A stretch of 8,201 bases of DNA from the NCBI GenBank assembly GCA_030453285.1, contig JAKDKP010000074.1, positions 1-8,201 of the forward strand. Direction: 5' to 3'. Every line of letters starts with the position of its first letter. Position 1 is the first letter of the stretch. Positions 1 through 7,424 of the stretch are shown here, piece by piece. This stretch comes from Propionibacteriales bacterium (GTDB lineage Bacteria > Actinomycetota > Actinomycetes > Propionibacteriales > Propionibacteriaceae). Made by a program: the position numbers and the translations under genes. The notes beneath the pieces were generated by a model, which had not been told where the DNA came from, searched no databases, and saw only the letters and a program-made list of their open reading frames with translations.

Positions 1-1
1 C

Positions 2-205
2 TCTCCCCGAGAGGACCTGATCGATCTGCTGGAGACCGGTGGGATTGTCGTCCTCGATGACTTCACTCCCAGCTCGTCCTGGCCACCCATGGCGGACAGT
101 CGGCGCGACACCCTGCGCCAGGAATGGCTCTCCGACACCCGGTTCTCCAGTGTTGACGTGATGGTGGCCGAGGACGCTTCGGTGGTGATTGCCGTCAAAC
201 GCTGA
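2..205 (+). CDS. Probable class I SAM-dependent methyltransferase, C-terminal fragment
   Basis: This open frame enters from the left edge of the window and ends at TGA 203-205, leaving 67 codons. The peptide contains a hydrophobic strand followed by an acidic turn (GGIVVLDDFTPSSSWPP) and then an R-x-x-W-L segment and a final beta strand ending in VVIAVKR. A glycine-rich turn and strand ending in LDD, followed by a Pro/Trp loop, is what I expect near the end of the Rossmann fold of small O-methyltransferase-like SAM enzymes. The SAM-binding motif itself would lie outside the window. The substrate cannot be told from this fragment. Its stop codon lies 119 bp before the downstream exporter gene, and a separate promoter and riboswitch lie between them, so the two are probably not regulated together. 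The family call rests on a short piece and is moderate only. Confidence 0.55.
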   Translation, partial: SPREDLIDLLETGGIVVLDDFTPSSSWPPMADSRRDTLRQEWLSDTRFSSVDVMVAEDASVVIAVKR

Positions 206-237
206 CGCGGCCCACATGCCGTGGTCACTGGCGGGGC

Positions 238-243
238 TACGAT
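238..243 (+). promoter_or_regulatory. Candidate -10 element for the riboswitch-gdx transcript
   Basis: The hexamer TACGAT fits the actinobacterial TAnnnT pattern. It would place a transcription start near base 250, about 22 nt before the first helix of the riboswitch, which is a sensible leader geometry. I see no convincing -35 hexamer 16-18 bp upstream, so this is a positional inference. Confidence 0.3.
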
Positions 244-271
244 GCTCGACAGAGCCACAATCACGCGGCTC

Positions 272-312
272 CCGGACGACGGTTCAGTACCCGGACAGCG
301 ACAAGACTGGCC
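272..312 (+). promoter_or_regulatory. Guanidine-III (ykkC-III) riboswitch aptamer
   Basis: Three blocks match the guanidine-III class as I remember its consensus: CCGGACGA (272-279), GTACCCGG (287-294), and CAG plus GACAAGAC (296-298 and 300-307). CCGG 272-275 can pair with CCGG 291-294 to form P1. The pseudoknot arms differ from the archetype but can still pair: GG at 281-282 with CC at 311-312, and T284-C285-A286 with T308-G309-G310, leaving one bulged T (T284-G310 is a wobble). Retained pairing with changed sequence is what covariation would produce. One extra C (299) lies between CAG and GACAAGAC compared with the sequence I recall. The aptamer ends only 2 nt before the Shine-Dalgarno AGGAG (315-319) of an SMR gene, which suggests translational control. 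This class is known to bind guanidinium and to precede SMR exporters, which is the context here. The call comes from pattern recall, not from a covariance-model search. Confidence 0.85.
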
Positions 313-324
313 ACAGGAGTTCTC

Positions 325-648
325 ATGTCATGGGTGATCCTCGTCATCGCCGGCGTCCTGGAAGCTGTCTGGGCAACCGCCCTCGGCAAATCCGACGGCT
401 TCTCACGGTTGTGGCCGACCCTCGTCTTCGTGATCGCACTGATCCTGAGCATGATCGGCCTTGCGGTCGCGATGCGCACGATTCCGACCGGCACGGCGTA
501 CGCGGTGTGGGTTGGCATCGGAGCCGCGTTGACGGTGGCCTGGGCCATGGTGTTCGGCGGCGAGGACATCTCGGTGGTGAAGGTGTTGTTGATCATCGGC
601 CTGGTGGGCTGCGTCGTCGGGCTGAAGCTGGTCGACGGCGGCCACTGA
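325..648 (+). CDS. gdx: SMR-family guanidinium exporter (Gdx, formerly SugE)
   Basis: The 107-residue product has four predicted transmembrane helices (about residues 3-20, 30-50, 56-76 and 84-103), the normal size for a small multidrug resistance transporter that works as an antiparallel dimer exchanging protons for substrate. The central glutamate is E13, in the context AGVLEAVWA. The Gdx-subtype residues are also present: G10, W16, S42, and Y59 and W62 within GTAYAVWVGIGA. This pattern separates guanidinium exporters from EmrE/Qac-type polyaromatic-cation pumps. Bases 315-319 (AGGAG) lie 5 nt before the ATG and fix the start. The upstream guanidine-III riboswitch independently supports guanidinium (perhaps with its degradation products or substituted guanidines) as the physiological substrate. 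There is only one SMR gene here, so a homodimer is expected rather than a paired heterodimer. The export function is family knowledge and has not been tested for this protein. Confidence 0.92.
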   Translation: MSWVILVIAGVLEAVWATALGKSDGFSRLWPTLVFVIALILSMIGLAVAMRTIPTGTAYAVWVGIGAALTVAWAMVFGGEDISVVKVLLIIGLVGCVVGLKLVDGGH

Positions 649-722
649 TCGCCGCACGATTGTCCGGCCACATGCCCCCTCATCGATGGACCGGGGTCGA
701 TTCGTAGGGCAGTCTTGCCGCC

Positions 723-1280
723 ATGGCTGACCAATCCTCCACCAGCGGGCTGCCCAAACCCGCCCGCGTCCTGATCGGGGTGCTGCTGATGGCCCTCGTG
801 GTGGGGGGCTGTCTGTTGTATCTGACCCGACGGGCCGGCGAGTGGGGCATCCCCTACTTCAGCTTCACCACCCCTGGCGGCAGTACCTGCACCAATCAGT
901 GGGCGGGCTACACCTGCGAAGATGTCACCGACGCCGACTTCGCCGAGTGGGCCAAGCTCGCGCTCCCCGAACGAACCCGGTTGGTCGAGGCGAAGTACAC
1001 CCGGACGCACAACTACCAGTTGCGCGCCGTGCTCCGTACCGAGGCCGATCCCGCGGTCGTGGATGCTGCCTGGCGCAAGATCGCCCAGCGGTTCGGCCGA
1101 TGTCAGGACATCGGCGTGCCACCGATGGAGTTCGTCGACTACACCGACGTCTGCTTGATCAACTCCCGGCTCGGTCCACCCGAAACCAGTGGTGTGCCGG
1201 CCGGCGAGAACTGGACGGTCTCCACCGCGATAGCCCCCGATGGCACGCGGCTGACCATCATCGACCTCGCCTCCCGCTGA
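723..1280 (+). CDS. Membrane-anchored protein of unknown function with four extracytoplasmic cysteines
   Basis: I do not recognise a family for this 185-residue protein. It has a short polar N-terminus, a hydrophobic segment at about residues 14-34 containing a lipobox-like VGGC (C30), then RR at 36-37. Because hydrophobic residues (LLYL) continue after C30, a single membrane anchor seems likelier than a cleaved lipoprotein signal, though the latter is possible. The remaining roughly 150 residues should face outward. They contain C56 and C65 near the start and C127 and C144 near the end, a spacing that would allow two disulfides. A helical middle (residues 70-125, rich in Ala, Glu and Arg) is followed by a final beta-like segment. 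No catalytic motif is visible. The gene lies 74 bp after gdx, and no clear Shine-Dalgarno is seen before ATG 723, so the start is chosen because it gives the full hydrophobic anchor. Codon use and third-position GC look native. The antisense frame over it is a shadow. Confidence 0.75.
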   Translation: MADQSSTSGLPKPARVLIGVLLMALVVGGCLLYLTRRAGEWGIPYFSFTTPGGSTCTNQWAGYTCEDVTDADFAEWAKLALPERTRLVEAKYTRTHNYQLRAVLRTEADPAVVDAAWRKIAQRFGRCQDIGVPPMEFVDYTDVCLINSRLGPPETSGVPAGENWTVSTAIAPDGTRLTIIDLASR

Positions 1281-1311
1281 CCTCCGCCTCAGACCAGGGG
1301 TGCCGCCCAAC

Positions 1312-1317
1312 TACCCT
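1312..1317 (+). promoter_or_regulatory. Leaderless-type -10 element for the GNAT gene
   Basis: TACCCT fits TAnnnT and is followed by exactly 7 nt and then ATG 1325, so transcription would start at or next to the start codon. There is no Shine-Dalgarno before this ATG, which agrees with a leaderless mRNA. No clear -35 element is seen. Confidence 0.45.
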
Positions 1318-1324
1318 GACGAAC

Positions 1325-1924
1325 ATGCCGATGCCCAGCCCTCTCGCCATCCCTACCCTGACCGGCGACCTCGTCACCCTCGAACCCTTGTCCCATGATC
1401 ATCTTGAGGGACTTCGTACGGCCGCCGCCGACGGCGAACTCTGGAACCTGTGGTACACCACGGTGCCCCGTCCCGAGGCCATGGCCGCCGAGATCGATCG
1501 TCGACTCGAGCTCGCCGAGCGAGGCGAGATGGTGCCGTTCACCACCCGTAGCCATCGCACCGGCCAAGTGGTGGGGATGACCACCTTCATGGGGATCGAC
1601 ACCACCGTGCCCCGGCTCGAGATCGGGCACACCTGGAATGCCCGGTCGACCATGGGCACCGGAACGAATGCCGAATCCAAGCTGCTGCTGTTGGGCCAGG
1701 CGTTCGACCAGTGGGAGTGTGTGGCCGTCGAGTTCCGTACGCATTGGCTGAACCAGCAGAGCAGGGCAGCCATCGAACGACTCGGCGCCAAGCAGGACGG
1801 CGTGCTGCGCAATCATCGGCGGATGGCGGACGGGTCGCTGCGCGACACCGTCGTGTATTCGATCGTGGCCAGTGAGTGGCCCGGCGTGGCCAACGAGCTG
1901 CGCCGCCGGTTGGACCGGCACTGA
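1325..1924 (+). CDS. GNAT N-acetyltransferase, RimJ/RimL type
   Basis: The 199-residue product has the layout of the Acetyltransf_3 branch of GNAT enzymes, which transfer acetyl from acetyl-CoA to an amine. The N-terminal strand is LVTLEPLSHDHLEGL (residues 16-30). The central strand pair is VVGMTTFMGID and RLEIGHTW (residues 82-104). The acetyl-CoA pyrophosphate loop follows at about 105-115 (NARSTMGTGTN), replacing the classical Q/R-x-x-G-x-G/A. The segment at about residues 139-160, with the pattern VEFRTHWLNQQSRAAIERLG, is the usual place for the conserved Asn and the helix after strand 5. The substrate is unknown; members of this branch acetylate protein N-termini, small amines or antibiotics. 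The frame is open far upstream of 1325, but that part overlaps the previous gene and reads as low-complexity Arg-rich shadow. ATG 1325, 7 nt after a -10-like TACCCT, is therefore the best start; ATG 1331 is an alternative. The gene is 44 bp after the membrane-protein gene and ends before the convergent ilvC. Confidence 0.88.
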   Translation: MPMPSPLAIPTLTGDLVTLEPLSHDHLEGLRTAAADGELWNLWYTTVPRPEAMAAEIDRRLELAERGEMVPFTTRSHRTGQVVGMTTFMGIDTTVPRLEIGHTWNARSTMGTGTNAESKLLLLGQAFDQWECVAVEFRTHWLNQQSRAAIERLGAKQDGVLRNHRRMADGSLRDTVVYSIVASEWPGVANELRRRLDRH

Positions 1925-1987
1925 CCACCGTCCGGCAGCGCCTGACGACAACGCAGGTTCCCCTGCACATCACCCCGGACACGCATA

Positions 1988-2035
1988 CGGCGGCGCTTCC
2001 CCTGGTCGGGAGAGCGCCGCCGCGTACTGCGTACG
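1988..2035. terminator. Tandem hairpins between convergent genes, probable bidirectional terminator
   Basis: A perfect 10-bp inverted repeat (CGGCGGCGCT at 1988-1997, AGCGCCGCCG at 2013-2022) extends inward by 4 more pairs, TCCC with GGGA, across a single-base bulge. Immediately beside it is a second small hairpin, CGTAC-TGC-GTACG (2023-2035). The pair lies 63 bp after the GNAT stop and 13 bp after the ilvC stop. Neither side has a U-tract, so this is not a canonical intrinsic terminator. Strong hairpins without U-tracts are common at actinobacterial gene ends. Confidence 0.6.
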
Positions 2036-2048
2036 GTCGTGGCCTTGA

Positions 2049-3080
<1,032 letters not shown>

Positions 3081-3143
3081 TGGTGATTGCTCCTTGGTTG
3101 ATTGTTCTCGGGTGTACTTCTCGATGGTGCTGCTGGCGCCCGT

Positions 3144-3659
3144 TCAGGGCTCCGTACGGGTTCGCAGGGCCCGGTCGGAAATGGACCTGCTGCCGCGACC
3201 GATCGCCACGACTCCGGACTGGACGATCTCTTTCACCCCCAGGGGTTCGAGGGTCTTGATCAATGCCGCCATCCGTTCGGGGGCACCGGCCGACTCGATG
3301 GTGATCGTGTCGGCGGTGATGTCGACCGCCTTGGCCTGGAAGAGCTGGATCACGTCCAACACCTGCCCACGGTTGGCCGGCTCGGCCTTGACCTTGACCA
3401 GCAGCAGTTGCCGACTGGCCGAATCCGGCTCCAACTGGACGATCTTGAGCACCTCGACCAGCTTGTTGAGCTGCTTGGTGACCTGCTCAAGAACATGATC
3501 TTCGACATCGACCACCAAGGTGATGCGCGACATCGCCGGATGCTCGGTGGGACCGACTGCGAGCGAATTGATGTTGTACCCACGCCGGGCGAACAGTCCA
3601 GCCACCCGCGTGAGGACGCCCGGCTTGTCCTCCACAAGCACGCTGAGGGTGTGGTTCAC
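3144..3659 (-). CDS. ilvN: Acetolactate synthase regulatory (small) subunit
   Basis: This subunit activates the IlvB catalytic subunit and gives feedback inhibition by valine. The 171-residue protein has an N-terminal ACT domain (about 2-75), starting [17 protein letters not shown] and continuing [11 protein letters not shown], and a C-terminal ALS small-subunit domain (about 80-160). G14 and N29, the positions whose mutation relieves valine inhibition in E. coli IlvH, are both present with identical numbering, so a valine-sensitive enzyme is expected. The start is GTG 3659, which overlaps the ilvB stop in a GTGA arrangement. The purine-rich run encoding the last Glu residues of IlvB (bases 3670-3662) provides AGGAGG just 4 nt before the start, so translation is probably coupled and gives balanced subunit synthesis. 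Confidence 0.96.
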   Translation of the reverse strand: MNHTLSVLVEDKPGVLTRVAGLFARRGYNINSLAVGPTEHPAMSRITLVVDVEDHVLEQVTKQLNKLVEVLKIVQLEPDSASRQLLLVKVKAEPANRGQVLDVIQLFQAKAVDITADTITIESAGAPERMAALIKTLEPLGVKEIVQSGVVAIGRGSRSISDRALRTRTEP

Positions 3660-5413
3660 AGCTCCTCCTCGTCCCAGTCGGGCGCCAGGTCCCGCGCCAC
3701 CTTGATCTCGTCATTGCTGGTGCCGGCGGCGACCATGGGCCACACCATCGCATCCTTGTGGACCGCGAACTCCACCACCACTGGCCGGTCGTCGATCGAG
3801 AGCGCCTTGTCGATCACCGCGTCGACCTGGTCATCGGTCTCGGCGCGCAGCCCGATGCAGCCCATCGCCTCGGCCAGCTTCGGGAAGTCCGGCACCCGGT
3901 TCGTTTGCAGATCGGTGTTGGAGTACCGACCCTGGTAGAACAAGGTCTGCCATTGCCGCACCATGCCCAGCGACTGGTTGTTGATCACCGCGATCTTCAC
4001 CGGGATATTCTCCAGCGCACAGGTGACCAGCTCCTGGTTGGTCATCTGGAAGCATCCATCACCGTCGATCCCCCACACCACCTTGTCAGGTTGACCGACC
4101 TTGGCACCCATGGCTGCCGGCACGCAGTAGCCCATCGTGCCCAGCCCGCCGGAGTTCAGCCAGTGGCCGGGCTTCTCGAACGGCAGGAAGTGTGCAGCCC
4201 ACATCTGATGTTGACCCACACCTGCCGCGTAGTAGGCGTCCGGTCCGGTCATCTGACCGATCCGCTGGATCACCTGTTGGGGCGACAGACTCCCGTCGGA
4301 CGGGACGTCGTAGCCGGTCGGATAGCGCTTCTTCACCTCGGCGAGAAAGCTCTGCCACGTCGACCACTGCGGCAACTGCTCGGCCTTGAGGAGGGTGATC
4401 AACTCCGCGATCGCCTCCTTGCAGTCCCCCACGATCGGCACGTCGGCATGGCGGTTCTTGGAGATCTCGGCGGGATCGATGTCGACGTGGATCACCTTGG
4501 CCAACGGGGCGAACGACGGCAGGTGGCCGGTCACCCGATCGTCGAAGCGGGCCCCCAGCGAGATCAACAGATCGCTGCGCTGCAGGGCACCAACGGCGGC
4601 CACCGAACCATGCATACCGGGCATGCCCATGTGCAGATCGTGACTGTCGGGGAAGGCCCCACGCGCCATCAGGGTGGTCACCACCGGTATGCCGGTCAAC
4701 TCCACCAACTCACGCAACACCGCCGAGGCACCGGACTTGATCACGCCACCACCCACGTACAGCACGGGCTTGGCGGCGGCCTTGATCAACTTGGCCGCTT
4801 CCTTCACCTGCCTGAGGTGTGGTTTGGTCACCGGCCGATACCCCGGCAGATCAAGGGTTGGCGGCCAGCTGAAGGTCGTTCCGGCCTGCAACGCATCCTT
4901 GGTGATGTCGACCAGCACCGGACCGGGCCGCCCCGTACTGGCCAGGTGGAAGGCCGAGGCAATCGCCTGGGGGATCTCACCCGGATCCTTGACCAGGAAG
5001 CTGTGCTTGGTGACCGGCAGCGTGATGCCACAGATGTCGGCCTCCTGGAAGGCGTCAGATCCGATCGACGGCCCGGCCACCTGGCCGGTGATGGCCACCA
5101 TCGGCACCGAATCCATGTGGGCGTCGGCCAGCGGAGTGACCAGATTGGTCGCCCCCGGCCCGGAGGTCGCCATGCAGACCCCGACCTTGCCGGTGACCTG
5201 CGCGTACCCCTCGGCCGCGTGGCCGGCACCCTGTTCATGCCGGACCAGGATGTGCCGGACCGAGGAGTCGAACAACGGGTCGTACGCGGGGAGGATCGCA
5301 CCACCGGGGATGCCGAAGACGTTGTCCGCGCCGACCGCCTCGAGCGAGCGTACGAGCGAGGCCGCGCCGCTCATCGTCTCGGACGGCTGACTGGCTTCAC
5401 GAAGCGAGGACAT
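3656..5413 (-). CDS. ilvB: Acetolactate synthase catalytic (large) subunit
   Basis: This is the thiamine-diphosphate enzyme that condenses pyruvate with pyruvate or 2-ketobutyrate, the first committed step for branched-chain amino acids. From ATG 5413 it has 585 residues, normal for the biosynthetic (FAD-containing) form. The N-terminal pyrimidine-binding domain carries [13 protein letters not shown] and the catalytic glutamate E60 in [14 protein letters not shown]. The central FAD domain includes [12 protein letters not shown]. The C-terminal ThDP domain has GDG at 451-453 and NN at 478-479, the metal-binding GDG...NN motif, followed by GMVRQWQ. ATG 5413 is preferred over upstream in-frame codons: AAGGA (5425-5421) lies 7 nt before it, and the 23 codons further upstream run back to the attenuator's terminator, with no homology-like sequence. 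The gene stands first after the leader and attenuator and overlaps ilvN by 4 nt. Confidence 0.97.
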   Translation of the reverse strand: MSSLREASQPSETMSGAASLVRSLEAVGADNVFGIPGGAILPAYDPLFDSSVRHILVRHEQGAGHAAEGYAQVTGKVGVCMATSGPGATNLVTPLADAHMDSVPMVAITGQVAGPSIGSDAFQEADICGITLPVTKHSFLVKDPGEIPQAIASAFHLASTGRPGPVLVDITKDALQAGTTFSWPPTLDLPGYRPVTKPHLRQVKEAAKLIKAAAKPVLYVGGGVIKSGASAVLRELVELTGIPVVTTLMARGAFPDSHDLHMGMPGMHGSVAAVGALQRSDLLISLGARFDDRVTGHLPSFAPLAKVIHVDIDPAEISKNRHADVPIVGDCKEAIAELITLLKAEQLPQWSTWQSFLAEVKKRYPTGYDVPSDGSLSPQQVIQRIGQMTGPDAYYAAGVGQHQMWAAHFLPFEKPGHWLNSGGLGTMGYCVPAAMGAKVGQPDKVVWGIDGDGCFQMTNQELVTCALENIPVKIAVINNQSLGMVRQWQTLFYQGRYSNTDLQTNRVPDFPKLAEAMGCIGLRAETDDQVDAVIDKALSIDDRPVVVEFAVHKDAMVWPMVAAGTSNDEIKVARDLAPDWDEEEL

Positions 5414-5480
5414 GGTCTCTTCCTTGATCGGTGGGACGCACGGAGTGTGCAGCGGAACCAGCATTTCGTGTCTGGCAAGC

Positions 5481-5513
5481 AAAAACCCCCGCCGCCGGGT
5501 AGGCAGACGAGGG
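5481..5513 (-). terminator. Attenuator terminator upstream of ilvB
   Basis: Read on the minus strand, CCCTCGTCTGCC (5513-5502) can fold over a UACCC loop (5501-5497) onto GGCGGCGGGGG (5496-5486). This gives 11 pairs, two of them G-U, with one bulged U, followed directly by five U residues (5485-5481). It is the only good U-tailed intrinsic terminator I find in the window. It lies between the leader peptide and ilvB, 67 bp before the ilvB start, as expected for transcription attenuation. Confidence 0.85.
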
Positions 5514-5552
5514 AGCGTGTCGGTGGTGAGAGGTCGTCTCAGCCGACACGCT
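5502..5552 (-). promoter_or_regulatory. ilvB attenuator: pause hairpin and competing antiterminator
   Basis: Two alternative folds are visible on the minus strand. Fold 1 is a perfect 10-bp stem between AGCGTGTCGG (5552-5543, the Lys-Arg-Val-Gly codons of the leader peptide) and CCGACACGCT (5523-5514); it ends one base before the terminator and is compatible with it. Fold 2 pairs GGC-UG-AGACGA (5544-5534, spanning the leader stop codon) with UCGUCUGCC (5510-5502): 9 pairs with a 2-nt bulge. It uses most of the 5' arm of the terminator, so it excludes the terminator. A ribosome stalled on the Ile-Leu-Val-Leu codons (5568-5557) would cover the 5' arm of fold 1 and favour fold 2, allowing ilvBNC transcription. 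Free translation would favour fold 1 and termination. The pairings are seen; the mechanism is inferred by analogy with known amino-acid attenuators. Confidence 0.8.
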
Positions 5553-5586
5553 TGTCAAGTACGAGGATGCTGGTTCCGCAATGCAC
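5539..5586 (-). CDS. ilvB leader peptide (attenuation), 15 residues
   Basis: GTG 5586 opens a 15-codon frame reading [15 protein letters not shown] and ending at TGA 5541-5539. It holds four consecutive branched-chain codons, ATC CTC GTA CTT, plus a later Val. All three end products of the pathway are therefore sensed. GTA and CTT are A/T-ending choices that look uncommon beside the G/C-ending codons of the ilv genes and may sharpen the response. The ILVL-x-KRVG ending resembles what I remember of ilvB leaders in other actinobacteria. The start could be read from GGGGAGAG (5603-5596, 9 nt upstream) on a read-through transcript, or leaderlessly from the promoter described separately. The peptide is expected to have no function apart from the act of translating it. 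Confidence 0.8.
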   Translation of the reverse strand: MHCGTSILVLDKRVG

Positions 5587-5592
5587 GAATCC

Positions 5593-5621
5593 ACACTCTC
5601 CCCAACCACGGCCCGTGTCAA
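5593..5621 (-). promoter_or_regulatory. ilvBNC promoter (TTGACA -17- GAGTGT)
   Basis: On the minus strand a perfect -35 TTGACA (5621-5616) is followed by a 17-bp spacer and GAGTGT (5598-5593), which keeps the A and final T of the -10 consensus. Only 6 nt separate this -10 from the leader GTG at 5586, so the transcript would begin at or very near the first base of the leader peptide. The ideal -35 and spacing support it; the weak -10 is the doubt. Confidence 0.6.
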
Positions 5622-5635
5622 ACAGTGGACGTACG

Positions 5636-5654
5636 CGTCCCGCATCGTGGGACG
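5636..5654 (-). promoter_or_regulatory. Palindrome upstream of the ilvB promoter, possible operator
   Basis: CGTCCC (minus strand 5654-5649) and GGGACG (5641-5636) form a perfect 6-bp inverted repeat around a 7-nt centre. It lies 14 bp upstream of the TTGACA element, centred near -59 from the expected transcription start, a suitable place for a regulator. It could equally be a weak hairpin in the 3' end of the ilvD transcript. No regulator can be named. Confidence 0.3.
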
Positions 5655-5713
5655 TTCGGGATGATTCCTGCCGGGGAGAGCGCCCGGGATCGCCAGACGA
5701 CGGTTCGGCAGCC

Positions 5714-7417
5714 TCATCGACAGATCGCGCCGATGTTGGCCGATTGCACGGTCTTGGCGTACTTGGCCAGCACTCCCCGGCGTGCCCGGTCCGGCAGTGG
5801 CGGGGATTGCCACGCTGCTCGCCGACGCGCCAGCTCATCGGCATCAAGATCAACATCGAGCTTGCCGTTGGCCACGTCGAGGGTGATCTGGTCACCGTCG
5901 ACCAGCAACGCGATCGGTCCACCGTCGGCCGCCTCGGGAGCGATGTGACCAACGCACAAACCCGTGGTGCCGCCGGAGAAGCGACCATCGGTGATCAGCA
6001 GCACCTCCTTGCCAAGACCGGCACCCTTGATCGCGCCGGTGATCGCCAACATCTCGCGCATACCAGGGCCACCCTTGGGCCCTTCATTGCGGATCACCAC
6101 GACACCACCAGCGGTGATGGTGCCGTCCTCCAGCCCGTCCATCGCGGCCCGCTCGCCGTCGAAGACGCGGGCGGTGCCGGTGAACGTCGACTCGTCAAAA
6201 CCGGCACTCTTGACCACCGCGCCCTCGGGCGCCAGCGAACCGTCGAGGATGGTGATGCCGCCGGTCGCGTGGATCGGATTGTCCATCGCGCGCAGGATGT
6301 CGCCGTCCAGGTCGGGACTGTTGATCTCGGCCAGGTTCTCGGCCATGGTCTTGCCCGTGACGGTCAGGCAGTCACCGTTCAGCAGACCGGCGTCGAGCAG
6401 CGCCTTCATCACCACCGGTACGCCGCCGACCCGGTCGATGTCGTACATCACATAGCGGCCGAACGGTTTCACATCGGCCAGGTGCGGCACCTTGGCGCCG
6501 ATCCGGCGGAAGTCGTCGAGGGTCAGGTCGACCTCGGCCTCGTACGCGATGGCCAGCAGGTGCAGCACGGCATTGGTGGACCCGCCGAAGGCCATGGTGA
6601 CCGCGATGGCGTTCTCGAACGCCTCCTTGGTCATGATCTGGCGCGCGGTGATCCCCTTCCGGAGCATGGCGACCACCGCCTCACCGGAGCGGTGGGCGAA
6701 GCCGTCGCGACGCCGGTCCACCGCCGGCGGCGCGGCCGATCCGGGCAGGGACATGCCGAGCGCTTCGGCGGCCGAAGCCATCGTGTTGGCGGTGTACATG
6801 CCGCCGCAGGCACCCTCGCCGGGACAGATGGCCTTCTCGACCGCAGTCACCTCGTCGCGCGAAATGAGGCCCTTCACACACGCACCGACGGCCTCGAAGG
6901 CGTCGATGATGGTGACGTCCTTGTCGCCCAGACGACCCGGCATGGTCGATCCGGCGTAGAGGAAGACCGAAGCAAGATCAAGACGTGCGGCCGCCATCAG
7001 CATGCCGGGCAGCGACTTGTCGCAGCCGGCCAGCAGCACCGACCCGTCGAGGCGTTCGGCCGACATCACGGTCTCGACCGAGTCGGCGATCACCTCACGG
7101 CTGACCAGCGAATAGTGCATGCCCTCATGCCCCATCGAGATGCCGTCGGAGACCGAGATGGTGCCGAACTCCAACGGAAATCCGCCGGCGGCATGCACAC
7201 CGTTCTTGACCGCCTTCGCCAGCCGGTCCAGGGACAGGTTGCACGGGGTGATCTCGTTCCAGCTCGAGGCGACGCCGATCTGGGGCTTGGCGAAGTCGTC
7301 ATCGCCGAGGCCGACCGCCCGCAGCATCCCGCGCGCCGCGGTGGCCTCGAGGCCGTCGGTCACCACGCGCGAGCGCGGCTTGAAGTCAACAGATTCGGAG
7401 CTGGAGTCGTCGGACAT
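5714..7417 (-). CDS. ilvD: Dihydroxyacid dehydratase
   Basis: This enzyme dehydrates 2,3-dihydroxyisovalerate and 2,3-dihydroxy-3-methylvalerate to the keto acids, the last common step before transamination. From ATG 7417 it has 567 residues, as usual for the IlvD/Edd family. Fe-S ligands are present at C59 (NEITPCN), C132 (AGCDKSLPG) and C204 ([13 protein letters not shown]); three such cysteines are the pattern of the [2Fe-2S] form described for mycobacterial and plant enzymes. D91, D133 and K134 are the expected Mg2+ site. The C-terminal GRFSGGT carries the serine proposed as catalytic base, and [19 protein letters not shown] is the typical mid-protein motif. ATG 7417 lies 7 nt after a TAGATT -10-like element and lacks a Shine-Dalgarno, suggesting leaderless translation. 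The open frame further upstream (to a GTG at 7468) overlaps the previous gene and looks like shadow. ilvD precedes ilvBNC in the same direction but is separated from it by a new promoter and attenuator. Confidence 0.96.
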   Translation of the reverse strand: MSDDSSSESVDFKPRSRVVTDGLEATAARGMLRAVGLGDDDFAKPQIGVASSWNEITPCNLSLDRLAKAVKNGVHAAGGFPLEFGTISVSDGISMGHEGMHYSLVSREVIADSVETVMSAERLDGSVLLAGCDKSLPGMLMAAARLDLASVFLYAGSTMPGRLGDKDVTIIDAFEAVGACVKGLISRDEVTAVEKAICPGEGACGGMYTANTMASAAEALGMSLPGSAAPPAVDRRRDGFAHRSGEAVVAMLRKGITARQIMTKEAFENAIAVTMAFGGSTNAVLHLLAIAYEAEVDLTLDDFRRIGAKVPHLADVKPFGRYVMYDIDRVGGVPVVMKALLDAGLLNGDCLTVTGKTMAENLAEINSPDLDGDILRAMDNPIHATGGITILDGSLAPEGAVVKSAGFDESTFTGTARVFDGERAAMDGLEDGTITAGGVVVIRNEGPKGGPGMREMLAITGAIKGAGLGKEVLLITDGRFSGGTTGLCVGHIAPEAADGGPIALLVDGDQITLDVANGKLDVDLDADELARRRAAWQSPPLPDRARRGVLAKYAKTVQSANIGAICR

Positions 7418-7424
7418 GGCGCTC

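Noticed and set aside
705..722. Promoter or ribosome-binding site just before ATG 723
   Set aside because: CAGTCT (710-715) has the right distance for a leaderless -10 but lacks the first T, and no Shine-Dalgarno-like sequence is present at a useful distance.
261..1310. A 349-codon open frame on the - strand opposite gdx and the 185-residue protein
   Set aside because: It also covers the riboswitch and both + strand genes; its composition is typical of an antisense shadow and no motif is visible.
842..1324. Upstream extension of the GNAT reading frame
   Set aside because: The extension overlaps the previous gene in another frame and is Arg/His-rich without GNAT features; a leaderless-type start at 1325 gives a normal-length enzyme.
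3081..3143. Separate promoter or attenuator for ilvC in the 63-bp gap after ilvN
   Set aside because: Apart from the ilvC Shine-Dalgarno and a slightly A/T-richer stretch, I see no -35/-10 pair, hairpin or leader frame, so cotranscription with ilvBN is the simpler reading.
5414..5482. Upstream extension of IlvB to a TTG at 5482
   Set aside because: It begins next to the U-tract of the attenuator terminator, adds 23 residues with no family similarity, and ATG 5413 has its own well-placed AAGGA.
5671..5687. Inverted repeat CCGGG/CCCGG after the ilvD stop as an ilvD terminator
   Set aside because: Only 5 pairs, no U-tract, and such short GC repeats are common here; not enough to call a terminator.
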